NCBI RefSeq assembly: GCF_900112105.1
Contig: NZ_FOKV01000002.1
Coordinates: forward strand, 310,001-374,000
Direction: 5' to 3'
Length of the DNA stretch: 64,000 bases
Source: Zunongwangia mangrovi
GTDB taxonomy: Bacteria > Bacteroidota > Bacteroidia > Flavobacteriales > Flavobacteriaceae
The number at the start of each line of letters is the position of its first letter. Position 1 is the stretch's first letter. This document shows, one piece after another, positions 53,701 through 62,129 of the stretch. Under the pieces are notes generated by a model. The model saw only the letters and a program-made list of their open reading frames with translations, did no database searches and was not told where the DNA came from. A program made the translations under genes and the position numbers.

Positions 53701-53852
53701 GGCAGAATTTATTTGTAATTACAGATTATTCTGGTTTAGATCCTGAGGTTGATACCAACAAAGCTTTAAATGGAATTCCATCTGCAGGTATCGATTATAC
53801 TGCTTATCCTAAGCCAAGAACATTCACTTTTGGGTTGAACGTATCATTTTAA
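50769..53852 (+). CDS. SusC/RagA-family TonB-linked outer membrane transporter
   Basis: The 1027-residue protein has a signal peptide (about 1-23, ending FAKAQ), a carboxypeptidase-regulatory-like domain (about 24-100; GVNILVKGTSNGTTTDFDGN) and a plug domain with the SusC signature (VVVIGYGSTTVKDATGAV, about residue 105, and ATAIYGSRGANGVVIITTKS, about 227). A long 22-stranded beta-barrel follows, ending in the terminal strand FTFGLNVSF. It imports large or complex nutrients through the outer membrane, driven by TonB-ExbBD. No N-terminal STN (FecR-signalling) domain is present. It is the first gene of a SusC-SusD-VCBS-VCBS-haloperoxidase locus. Substrate is not known from the sequence. Confidence 0.95.
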   Translation: MKQGLLRISLFLLAVLSFSFAKAQTVSGTVTDGSMPIPGVNILVKGTSNGTTTDFDGNFTLNDVANDAVLVFSFVGFSQQEVPVNGRSTINVTLSEDAAALSEVVVIGYGSTTVKDATGAVATVSAEDFNQGVISSPEELIQGKTAGLQITTTSGEPGGGVNIRIRGTSSVRGGNNPLFVVDGVPLAGNEVSSGGDDVGFGSSSAKNPLNFLNPADIESMSVLKDASATAIYGSRGANGVVIITTKSGRGSKGRLDYGTTLSLASPANEYDLLDRDEYLSAVEELGGDLAVLDQGGNTDFQDEITRTAFSQIHNLSYADSYNTGNYRASLSYADQEGIVENSALERLSGRFNITQRLFNDKLKLNLQSTLSRVNDTRAPISNNAGFQGDLLGSAYQANPTFPADPDFQPLGSIINPLALLKFTSDQSETDRVLLNFSADYEIFEGLDAKLNLGYDTSESNREAAISGGLTGIQSGVPGNGRGNLNQVESINRLMEFTLNYQKMFENSKFEALVGYSFQDFERKGYNVSGFGFQSEDLGAMTSSLSAANNILRNNISGSYQQYGYDPNGFFVTRLFPNIATEDLTSPSGIGPTSVAYDSFNTTDELQSYFARVNYELAGKYLFTATVRADGSTRFGGNNKYGVFPSGAFAWQLAEEDFIPETFSTLKLRLGYGITGNQEIPYNQYTVRERYAGFGIQDNGNINRPGVTQVSFANPDLQWEETSQTNLGLDFGFMQDRLSGSLDFYYKNTTDLLIQVFSAQPSPQPFVYQNLDAHVINKGVEFAIDYNIVDNDDWFWNFGFNIAYNDNMVEDYAGQNRTGEINGQGLTGAFAQLLAGGQPLFSYYLREFGGFDETGQSIYPAGDVQSFIGKSALPTTNVGISTRAEYKNWDLSIFMAGQYGHYIYNNTENAFFTKGALNNGRNVTRNVVDNGEAASNAPDVSTRFLEKGDFLRMQNATLGYNFDLNEGSMFNTLRLYLNGQNLFVITDYSGLDPEVDTNKALNGIPSAGIDYTAYPKPRTFTFGLNVSF

Positions 53853-53861
53853 AAAATTATT

Positions 53862-55403
53862 ATGAAAAATAGATTTATAAAACTTTCAATACTCTTAGGA
53901 GCGCTGGGTTCTTTCACAGCGTGTACAGACCTGGAGCTAGAAGATACAGATTCTGTATCGCGTGTGCAGACTACTGGAGACTTTACAGGTGTTTCTGATG
54001 TTGCAGGATCTTTAAGTAACGCCTACAACAGCCTTAGAGGAAATGTAGAAACTCACGAAAATTTATACGGACTTAATGAAGGTACTTCAGACGAGCTTTT
54101 AATCCCTACTAGAGGTACAGACTGGGGTGATAACGGAGTTTGGAGAACCTTACACCAGCATACCTGGGATGCAAACCACAATTTTGTTTTAAATACGTGG
54201 AATGCATTTAACTCGGCTATCTTTAACTTGACCGAGATCATTGCGCCAGAGAGTAATGCCAGCGCACAGCAAGTGGCTGAAGCAAAGTTCTTAAGAGCCT
54301 TCCATATGTTTTGGGTAATGGATCTTTACGGGCAGGTTCCTTTTAGAGAAGTTGACGAAGGACCAGATGTAAATCCTAGAGTAATGACAAGAAGTGAAGC
54401 TTTTGAATTTGTTATGCAGGATCTTAACGATGCGATGGCAAATTTACCAAGCATAGGACCTGGTGATGGTACAGTGCAGGCTTCTAAAGCTGCTGCTCAT
54501 TATCTATTAGCGAAATTATACCTTAACAAGCATATTTATTTAGGAACAGGATCTGCTGCGGCTGCAGATATGACTGCGGTTGTAGATCATGTTGATGCGA
54601 TTATGGGTGAAGGTTTTCAGCTTCAGGAAGGTTTCTTCGAAATTTTTGAACCTTCAGATGATACAGAGACAATTCTGTATACAACTTCTAGTGCTGGTAA
54701 CAGAATGTGGTCTACCCTACACTATGCACAAGGAACAGACGATAACGCAGCTGGTGGATGGAATGGTTTCTCTACTTTAGCTGAATTCTATGACCTTTTC
54801 GAAGGAGATCCAAATGTAAATACACCAGGATCTGGACAGGAAGAAAGACGTGGTTATGTACCTCTTGATGGTAATTCAAGCGGAACTTATATCGGTAAAG
54901 GTTTCCTTATAAATCAGCAATATGGTGCAGATGGTTCTCAATTAACCGATAGAGCTGGTAATCCACTGGTATTTACCAGAGATTTCCCAGGACTTTTAGG
55001 TAACAACGAAAGAAACGGAATTCGTGTACTTAAATACCATCCATCAAACGGAGCTTACACTGGGCATGTTGTAGTCTTTAGATTTGCAGATGCTTATTTA
55101 ATGAAAGCTGAAGCTATTATGAGAGGTGGTTCTAGTTCTGAAGATGCTTTAACTATGGTTAACGACCTACGTGAACTTAGAGAAGCTAGTCCTTTATCTT
55201 CTTTATCTGAACAAGATATGCTAGACGAACGTGGACGTGAATTATACACTGAGTACTGGAGAAGACAAGACCAAATTAGATTTGGAACCTTTACTTCTAC
55301 CTGGGAATTCAAAGATAATACAGAAGAATTTAGAGTACTATTCCCAATTCCTTCTGTGGCTCTAACTTCAAATCCGAATCTGACGCAGAATCCGGGATAT
55401 TAG
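53862..55403 (+). CDS. SusD/RagB-family outer membrane lipoprotein
   Basis: The 513-residue protein starts with a lipoprotein leader ending LGSFTACTDLE (Cys at about residue 21). The SusD fold is alpha-helical with TPR-like parts: ARVQ- and NNA-type blocks such as SGSLSNAYNSLRG, AKFLRAFHMFWVMDLYGQVP (about 141) and SKAAAHYLLAKLYLNKHIYL (about 209). Its C-terminal part has the typical FRFADAYLMKAEAIMRGG (about 407), RGRELYTEYWRRQDQIRFG and LFPIPSVALTSNPNLTQNPG. It binds substrate on the cell surface as the lid of the SusC channel. It starts 9 nt after the SusC stop, so they are co-transcribed. Confidence 0.95.
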   Translation: MKNRFIKLSILLGALGSFTACTDLELEDTDSVSRVQTTGDFTGVSDVAGSLSNAYNSLRGNVETHENLYGLNEGTSDELLIPTRGTDWGDNGVWRTLHQHTWDANHNFVLNTWNAFNSAIFNLTEIIAPESNASAQQVAEAKFLRAFHMFWVMDLYGQVPFREVDEGPDVNPRVMTRSEAFEFVMQDLNDAMANLPSIGPGDGTVQASKAAAHYLLAKLYLNKHIYLGTGSAAAADMTAVVDHVDAIMGEGFQLQEGFFEIFEPSDDTETILYTTSSAGNRMWSTLHYAQGTDDNAAGGWNGFSTLAEFYDLFEGDPNVNTPGSGQEERRGYVPLDGNSSGTYIGKGFLINQQYGADGSQLTDRAGNPLVFTRDFPGLLGNNERNGIRVLKYHPSNGAYTGHVVVFRFADAYLMKAEAIMRGGSSSEDALTMVNDLRELREASPLSSLSEQDMLDERGRELYTEYWRRQDQIRFGTFTSTWEFKDNTEEFRVLFPIPSVALTSNPNLTQNPGY

Positions 55404-55420
55404 GATTAGTCATGCTTTTT

Positions 55421-55466
55421 AAGAGACTTAAGAGGCGGCCTTCCGTCACTTAGGTCTCTTTTCTTT
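55421..55466 (+). terminator. Hairpin after SusD, possible partial terminator
   Basis: AAGAGACTTAAG (55421-55432) pairs with CTTAGGTCTCTT (55449-55460), with one G-U pair and a 16-nt loop, followed by a T-rich tail. Downstream genes are in the same direction, so it may reduce rather than end transcription. Confidence 0.6.
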
Positions 55467-55513
55467 TAATTATTTTTCTTTACTTGAAGGTTTTTTAATC
55501 AGCGTACCCCACT

Positions 55514-58500
55514 ATGAACAAATTATCATCACTTTCAAACTTCACAAAGGTACTTGGGTTAGTATTGCTCTTTCCTTTATTTTATTCCTGTAACAACACT
55601 TCAGAAGATCAAAAAGAAGAACCTAAAGATGTTCTTTTTACCCAAATGCCTGCAGATTCTACTGGCATCTCTTTCATCAATCATGTAAAAAACGAAAAAG
55701 AATTTAATATTTTTAGGTATCGAAATTTCTATAACGGTGCCGGTGTTGGTATTGGCGATATCAATAACGATGGTCTTCCCGATGTGTATCTTACTTCAAA
55801 CATGGGAAAAAACAAGCTTTATCTTAATCAGGGAGACTTTAAATTTAAAGACATATCCAAATCTTCAGGAACTCAGGGAAACAGGTCCTGGTCTACCGGA
55901 GTTACTATGGTAGACATCAACAACGATGGTTTATTGGATATTTATGTTTCAAATGCAGGAAATATAGAAGGTGACGATCGTCGCAACGAACTTTTTATCA
56001 ATAATGGCGATCTAACATTTACCGAGGCTGCTTCAGAATACAATTTAGATGAAGATGGTTTTACAACCCACGCTGCATTTTTTGACTACGATCTTGATGG
56101 CGATTTAGATGTCTACATCCTAAATAACAGTTTTATCCCGGTATCAAGCTTAGGTTATAATAACAAAAGAGAATTACGCGGTAAGGATTGGGATTTACCT
56201 GATGTTTTTAAAGGTGGTGGCGATAAACTCTTACGAAACGACGATGGCAAATTTACCGATGTTAGCGAAGAAGCCGGTATTTTTGGTAGCCTAATTGGCT
56301 TTGGACTTGGGGTTACCCTTGGTGATGTAAACAATGATATGTTGCCAGATATTTACGTTTCGAACGACTTTTACGAGCGCGACTATTTATACATCAATAA
56401 TGGCGATGGGACTTTTAGGGAAGACATCAAAAATCAGGTGGCTCACCTTAGTATGTCTTCGATGGGAGCCGATATGGCCGATATAAATAACGATGGTTTA
56501 CCAGAAATCTTCGTAACGGATATGCTTCCTGAAAGTGATGAACGTTTAAAAAACACCAGTGAATTTGAACGTTATGACCTACACAAATTAAAGGAAGATC
56601 GTGATTTCTTTCATCAGTACATGCAAAACAGTCTTCAGTTAAATAATGGAAATAACAGCTTTTCTGAAATTGCTTTTTATAGCGGTGTAGCACAAACAGA
56701 TTGGAGCTGGGGCGCACTAATTTTCGATATGGATAACGATGGATTTAAAGATATTTATGTAAGCAACGGCATCTATCACGATCTTACCAACCAGGATTTT
56801 ATGGATTTCTTCGCCAACGATATTCTACAGGATATGGTAATTACCGGGCAAAAGAAAGAATTCGACTCTATATTAAACGAAATGCCCAGCACTCCTATTC
56901 CTAATTATGCATTTAAAAATAATGCCGATTTAAGCTTTATCAATGCGACAGAAGATTGGGGATTTGATACGCCTAGTTTTTCTAATGGTTCAGCTTATGG
57001 CGATATGGATAATGATGGTGATTTAGATCTTATCGTGAACAATGTAAATATGGAATTATTTGTTTACCGTAACGAAACCAATAAAAAACGAGATCATAAT
57101 TACACAAAGGTTCAGCTTAAAGGGAACGGTAAAAACACCTTCGCCATTGGCAGTAAAGTAACGGTTTATACTGAAGATCATCAATTAACACAACAGCTTA
57201 TTCCTACTCGTGGTTTTCAGTCTTCCGCAGATTATAACTTAACTTTTGGCTTGGGAACAACTAAAAAAATTGATTCCATTCGTGTAATCTGGCCAAATAA
57301 AACCGCTTCTTTAAAAACCAATATTGGCATTAATAAGCTTGTAGTTTTCAACCAGGAGGAAGCTGAAGAATTTAACTTCCCAGAGCTTAAATCCAGCCAA
57401 TATTTTAAAGAAATCGATAACAATTTTAACGCGCATAAAGAAGATAACTATATAGATTACGATTATGAAGGCTTGATAAATAAGATGCTTTCTCGGGAAG
57501 GTCCTGCAATCGCAGTTGGTGATATAGATAACGACGGAAATGATGATTTTTACGTGGCCGGAGCACGAAACCAGTCGGGCGTAGTTTATATTCAGCAATC
57601 TAACGGGAAATTTTCACAACGCATTTTAGACGAAACTGAAGAATCCAAGGTTTTTGAAGAAACCGGCGCGATTTTTACAGATATTAATAATGATGATTCT
57701 AAAGATCTAATCTTAATTTCTGGCGGAAATAATATTTATGCTGAAAAAGGGCAATATGAAACCAGAATTTATTTAAATGATGGAAAAGGAAATTTCAGCA
57801 AAACTGATTCTGCTTTACCTATAAATGATCAAAATGCGGCGGTTATTGCGGCAAATGATTTCGATAAAGATGGAAAAACCGATCTATTTATCGGTTATCG
57901 AAGCATTCCGGGAGTTTATGGTGTAAATCCAACTCATCAATTATTAAAAAACGCTGGAAATGGGAAATTCAACGCTTTAGATACTTCTATTTTAGACGAT
58001 CTTGGTATGATCACCGATGCAAGTTGGGTAGATATCGACAATAATGGAACGCCAGAACTTATCCTTACCGGCGATTGGATGGCTCCTAACATTTTTAAAA
58101 TTCAGGATAAAAAATTAAGCCCAAAAACCTCTAATCTTAGCGAATATTCTGGAGCGTGGAATAGCATGAAAGTCGCAGATCTTAATAAAGACGGGCTACC
58201 AGATCTAATTTTGGGTAATCGTGGTACTAATTCTTTTTATAACGCCAGTAAAGAAGATCCGGTGAAAGTTTACATCAGCGATTTTGATAATAACGGTACA
58301 ACCGAGCAAATTTTTACCCGTACCATAAACGGAAAAGATGTGCCTATTCATTTACGAAGAGAACTTTCTGGCCAGATTTCCTCGGTCAAGAAACAAAACC
58401 TGAAATTCGCTGAATACGCGACAAAATCTATAGATCAGTTATTTTCTAAGGAGGTTTTAGACAAGGCCCTGGTTAAAGAAATTAGCAGTTTTAAAAGTAT

Positions 58501-58858
58501 TATCGCGATAAATAAAGGTGATGGAAATTTTGAAGTTCAGGAAATGCCGGCGCAGGCACAATTTAGTTCTATTCATGCCATAGAAACCATGGATATTAAT
58601 TATGATGGCAATCTGGATATTATAATTGCAGGAAATGATTACGATCTAAAACCTCAATTTTCAAGATTAGATGCAAATTATGGTCTTGTATTAATCAACG
58701 ACGGCAATGGTAATTTTAAAGCTGAAACTTCAGAAAAAACAGGCTTATTTTTTAAAGGTCAGGTTCGTGACTTAAAAATAATTCAGAATAAAAAAGGCGA
58801 AAAGTGCTTATTAGTAGGAATTAACGACGAGAAACCGCAATTGTACAAACTTCAGTAA
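55514..58858 (+). CDS. VCBS/FG-GAP repeat lipoprotein with ASPIC/UnbV domain (CRTAC1-like)
   Basis: A 1114-residue surface lipoprotein (leader ending LLFPLFYSCNNTS, Cys at about residue 26). It is built from many FG-GAP/VCBS blades with calcium-binding motifs of the type DINNDGLPDVYLTSN, DINNDGLLDIYVSNA, DYDLDGDLDVYIL and DMDNDGDLDLIVNN. An ASPIC/UnbV-type module lies at about residues 530-610, with NTFAIGSKVTVYT and DSIRVIWPNKT. A second half repeats propeller blades. This is the CRTAC1-like architecture. Such proteins are thought to bind ligands or carbohydrates outside the cell, but the function is not known. It follows SusD by 110 nt and overlaps the next gene by one base. Confidence 0.9.
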   Translation: MNKLSSLSNFTKVLGLVLLFPLFYSCNNTSEDQKEEPKDVLFTQMPADSTGISFINHVKNEKEFNIFRYRNFYNGAGVGIGDINNDGLPDVYLTSNMGKNKLYLNQGDFKFKDISKSSGTQGNRSWSTGVTMVDINNDGLLDIYVSNAGNIEGDDRRNELFINNGDLTFTEAASEYNLDEDGFTTHAAFFDYDLDGDLDVYILNNSFIPVSSLGYNNKRELRGKDWDLPDVFKGGGDKLLRNDDGKFTDVSEEAGIFGSLIGFGLGVTLGDVNNDMLPDIYVSNDFYERDYLYINNGDGTFREDIKNQVAHLSMSSMGADMADINNDGLPEIFVTDMLPESDERLKNTSEFERYDLHKLKEDRDFFHQYMQNSLQLNNGNNSFSEIAFYSGVAQTDWSWGALIFDMDNDGFKDIYVSNGIYHDLTNQDFMDFFANDILQDMVITGQKKEFDSILNEMPSTPIPNYAFKNNADLSFINATEDWGFDTPSFSNGSAYGDMDNDGDLDLIVNNVNMELFVYRNETNKKRDHNYTKVQLKGNGKNTFAIGSKVTVYTEDHQLTQQLIPTRGFQSSADYNLTFGLGTTKKIDSIRVIWPNKTASLKTNIGINKLVVFNQEEAEEFNFPELKSSQYFKEIDNNFNAHKEDNYIDYDYEGLINKMLSREGPAIAVGDIDNDGNDDFYVAGARNQSGVVYIQQSNGKFSQRILDETEESKVFEETGAIFTDINNDDSKDLILISGGNNIYAEKGQYETRIYLNDGKGNFSKTDSALPINDQNAAVIAANDFDKDGKTDLFIGYRSIPGVYGVNPTHQLLKNAGNGKFNALDTSILDDLGMITDASWVDIDNNGTPELILTGDWMAPNIFKIQDKKLSPKTSNLSEYSGAWNSMKVADLNKDGLPDLILGNRGTNSFYNASKEDPVKVYISDFDNNGTTEQIFTRTINGKDVPIHLRRELSGQISSVKKQNLKFAEYATKSIDQLFSKEVLDKALVKEISSFKSIIAINKGDGNFEVQEMPAQAQFSSIHAIETMDINYDGNLDIIIAGNDYDLKPQFSRLDANYGLVLINDGNGNFKAETSEKTGLFFKGQVRDLKIIQNKKGEKCLLVGINDEKPQLYKLQ

Positions 58859-61800
58859 TGAAAAAGATTTGCTACATATTCATTTTTGCTGTTTTAGCGG
58901 CCTGTTCTAAGAACGAAAAGGAAGTTCAGGAACCTGCCACTCCTCCCCTTTTTAAAGAATTAGATGCTAAAATCACCAATATTGATTTCAGCAACAACTT
59001 AACAGAAACTGATAGTCTAAATATTTTAGATTACCTGTATTATTATAATGGTGGCGGCGTGGCGATTGCCGATATCAATAACGATAGTCTGCCCGATATT
59101 TTTCTTACAGGAAACCAGGTTCCTAATAAATTATTTCTGAACAAAGGAAACCTGCAATTTGAAGATATTACTGAAACCGCTGGAGTTGCAGGAAATTCAG
59201 ATTGGAATACAGGTACAGCGATTATCGATATTAATGGCGACGGACTTTTAGATATTTATGTTTGTGCCGTTGTGGGCATAAATGGATTAAAAGGAAAAAA
59301 TGAGCTTTTTATCAATAATGGCGACGGAACTTTTACCGAAAAAGCGGCTGATTTTGGTTTAGATTTTCAGAATTATAGTACCAATATTGCTTTTTTTAAT
59401 TATGATAACGACGGCGATCTAGACATGTATTTATTGAATCATGCCGTGCATACCGTAAACACCTACGGCCCTGCTGAAATTAGGGAAAAACGAAGCGAAA
59501 AAAGTGGCGATAAATTGTTAAGAAACGATAACGGTCACTTTATTGATGTTAGTGAAGAAGCCGGAATTTACGGTGGCCCTAACGGATACGGACTTGGCAT
59601 TACTACAGCCGATTTTAATAACGATGGTTTTACTGATATTTATATTAGTAACGACTTTCATGAAGACGATTTTTATTACCTGAATAATGGTGACGGCACG
59701 TTTACTGAAAGCCTGAAATCTAAATTTGGGCATACCAGCAGGTTCTCTATGGGAAGCGATGTGGCCGATGTGAATAATGACGGTTTTTTAGATATTCTCA
59801 CTTTAGATATGCTCCCCGATGATGAAAAAGTGATCAAAGCGAGCATGGGTGACGACTCGCCAGATATCCATAAAATGAAAAGTGAACGCCTGCATTATCA
59901 TGAGCAGTTTAGCCGAAATATGCTGCAAATAAATCAGGGTGGTGAGTACTTTCAGGATCTGGGATTAATTAGCGGATTGGCCGCAACAGATTGGAGCTGG
60001 AGTGCGCTGTTTGCAGATTACGATCTGGATGGACATCAGGATGTTTTTATTTCTACCGGAATTCCGAAACGCCCAAACGACTACGATTATATAAAATATG
60101 TCTCAAATAATCAGATTCAGAAAGAACTAAGCCAGGGAAACAAAATCGATAAAAAAGCGATCGAAATGATGCCTTCTGGCGCGGTTGCTAACCGAATTTT
60201 TAAAGGAAATAAAAACTTAAACTTTCAAGATCTTTCTGGTGCCTGGATCTCGAAAGATAGTATTATGAGTACCGGTTCTGCTTATGCAGATCTCGATAAT
60301 GATGGTGATTTGGATATTGTTACCAATAATATCAATGCACCGGCAAGAATTTATGAAAACCGAATTGCTAAAAACAATCAAAATTACTTGAAAATAAAAC
60401 TGGAATATAAAAACCCGAATATCCAAGCGATTGGTAGTAAAGCAATTGTTTATCAAAATGGTAATCGACAGGTAAAACAATTATTTACCACACGCGGATT
60501 TCAATCGGCTTCTGAAGCAGTGTTACATTTTGGTTTTCAGGATGCTTCAAAAATCGATTCGCTTTTGGTGATCTGGCCAGATAATTCTATTCAGAAATTA
60601 TCGAATATCGATTTAGGGCAAAGGCTTTACATAAAACTGGCAGAAAGTCTTGAAAAAGTAAATTATGCCAATTTGTTTACGAAGAAAAAAGCCTGGTTTA
60701 CAAAGATCGATTCTTTACCCGGTTTAGATTATGAGCACAAGGAAAATCGATACCAGGATTTTGATCGCCAAAAACTAATTCCGTATCAAATTTCAGATCG
60801 TGGTCCTGCGGTGGTGGTTAAAGATATTAATGGCGATGGGAAAGATGATATTTTCTTCGGAAGTGCGAAATTCGCTAATTCTGCCATCTATTTTCAAACC
60901 AAAAATGCCTTCGAAAAACAAACAATTTCGGCTTTAGAGGAAGACATGCGTTCCGAAGATGTTTCCGCAGTTATTGAAGATTTTGACAATAATGGTGAAA
61001 ATGATCTGTTGGTAGTCTCTGGCGGCGGCGAATATTATGGTGAGAACAAAGCTTTATTAGATCGTTTGTATCTTCAAAAGGAAAAATACTTCAGCAAAAC
61101 TGATTTCCCGAAATATTTTGAAAACGGAAGTGCAGTAAAGGCGGCCGATTATGATAATGACGGTGATTTAGATTTGTTTATTGGCGGTGCAGCGGTTTCT
61201 AACGATTTTGGTAAAATTCCGCAGTCATTTTTATTGAAAAATGAGAATGGAAATTTCAGTATCGATAAGGAAAATGAACTCGGTGAGATAGGAATGATTA
61301 CCGATGCGATTTGGACAGATTTTAATAATGATGACCAAATAGATCTTATTGTTGTTGGCGAATGGATGGCGCCAAAATTCTTCGAAAATCAAAATGGAAA
61401 GCTTAAACCTTACAAAATTGAAGCTGGTTTAAAAGGTTTATGGCAAAGTATCGCTGAATTTGATATTGATGGCGATGGCGATAAAGATTACCTGTTAGGA
61501 AACTGGGGATTAAATACAAAATTAGTCGCAAACCGGGAAAATCCCCTAAAAATGTATTATCTTGATTTTGATAACAATGGAAGCACAGAAACCATTCTCG
61601 CCCAGGAGAAAAACGGCAAATATTATCCCGTAAATGGTTTAGATATGCTGGTAGGACAATTGTCTTATCTGCGCAAAAAATTCCCCAATTATAAAAGTTT
61701 TGCTGGCAAAAGCATAGAAGAAATTTTCGATAAGGAACAGCTGGAAAAATCTGAAATCTTAGAGGTTGAAACATTAGCTTCAGGATATCTTTTAAATGAC

Positions 61801-62127
61801 GATGGAAACTTCAGTTTTAAAGCTTTTAAAAATTCATTGCAAATTTCGCCAATAACAGCATTTTTAGAACACGATTTTAATAAAGACGGTAAAACCGAGA
61901 TGCTAATTGGCGGTAATTATTTTGGAACAATACCATACCACGGCAAATTTGATCAACTCGCCGGCAGTATCTTGCAATCTGTCGACACTTATATCGAAGC
62001 CAAAGATCTTGGTATTAATTTTACGCAAAAAGCAGTAATTAGTCTTGATATTTTAAATTTTGAAGATCAGGATTATTTACTAGTAACCTATAACAACCAT
62101 AAACCACAGGTTTATAAACTCAACTAA
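58858..62127 (+). CDS. Second VCBS/ASPIC-UnbV lipoprotein, paralogue of the preceding gene
   Basis: The 1089-residue protein has a lipoprotein leader (FAVLAACSKNEK, Cys at about residue 16) and the same architecture as its neighbour: VCBS blades (DINNDSLPDIFLTGN, DINGDGLLDIYVC, DYDNDGDLDLFIG), an ASPIC/UnbV module at about residues 505-585 (IQAIGSKAIVYQNGNRQ and DSLLVIWPDNS), then further blades. Parallel segments such as SGDKLLRNDNGHFIDVSEEA correspond to GGDKLLRNDDGKFTDVSEEA in the first protein, so the two arose by tandem duplication. The start codon overlaps the previous stop (TAATG), implying translational coupling. The next gene begins 2 nt after its stop. Confidence 0.9.
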   Translation: MKKICYIFIFAVLAACSKNEKEVQEPATPPLFKELDAKITNIDFSNNLTETDSLNILDYLYYYNGGGVAIADINNDSLPDIFLTGNQVPNKLFLNKGNLQFEDITETAGVAGNSDWNTGTAIIDINGDGLLDIYVCAVVGINGLKGKNELFINNGDGTFTEKAADFGLDFQNYSTNIAFFNYDNDGDLDMYLLNHAVHTVNTYGPAEIREKRSEKSGDKLLRNDNGHFIDVSEEAGIYGGPNGYGLGITTADFNNDGFTDIYISNDFHEDDFYYLNNGDGTFTESLKSKFGHTSRFSMGSDVADVNNDGFLDILTLDMLPDDEKVIKASMGDDSPDIHKMKSERLHYHEQFSRNMLQINQGGEYFQDLGLISGLAATDWSWSALFADYDLDGHQDVFISTGIPKRPNDYDYIKYVSNNQIQKELSQGNKIDKKAIEMMPSGAVANRIFKGNKNLNFQDLSGAWISKDSIMSTGSAYADLDNDGDLDIVTNNINAPARIYENRIAKNNQNYLKIKLEYKNPNIQAIGSKAIVYQNGNRQVKQLFTTRGFQSASEAVLHFGFQDASKIDSLLVIWPDNSIQKLSNIDLGQRLYIKLAESLEKVNYANLFTKKKAWFTKIDSLPGLDYEHKENRYQDFDRQKLIPYQISDRGPAVVVKDINGDGKDDIFFGSAKFANSAIYFQTKNAFEKQTISALEEDMRSEDVSAVIEDFDNNGENDLLVVSGGGEYYGENKALLDRLYLQKEKYFSKTDFPKYFENGSAVKAADYDNDGDLDLFIGGAAVSNDFGKIPQSFLLKNENGNFSIDKENELGEIGMITDAIWTDFNNDDQIDLIVVGEWMAPKFFENQNGKLKPYKIEAGLKGLWQSIAEFDIDGDGDKDYLLGNWGLNTKLVANRENPLKMYYLDFDNNGSTETILAQEKNGKYYPVNGLDMLVGQLSYLRKKFPNYKSFAGKSIEEIFDKEQLEKSEILEVETLASGYLLNDDGNFSFKAFKNSLQISPITAFLEHDFNKDGKTEMLIGGNYFGTIPYHGKFDQLAGSILQSVDTYIEAKDLGINFTQKAVISLDILNFEDQDYLLVTYNNHKPQVYKLN

Positions 62128-62129
62128 GC

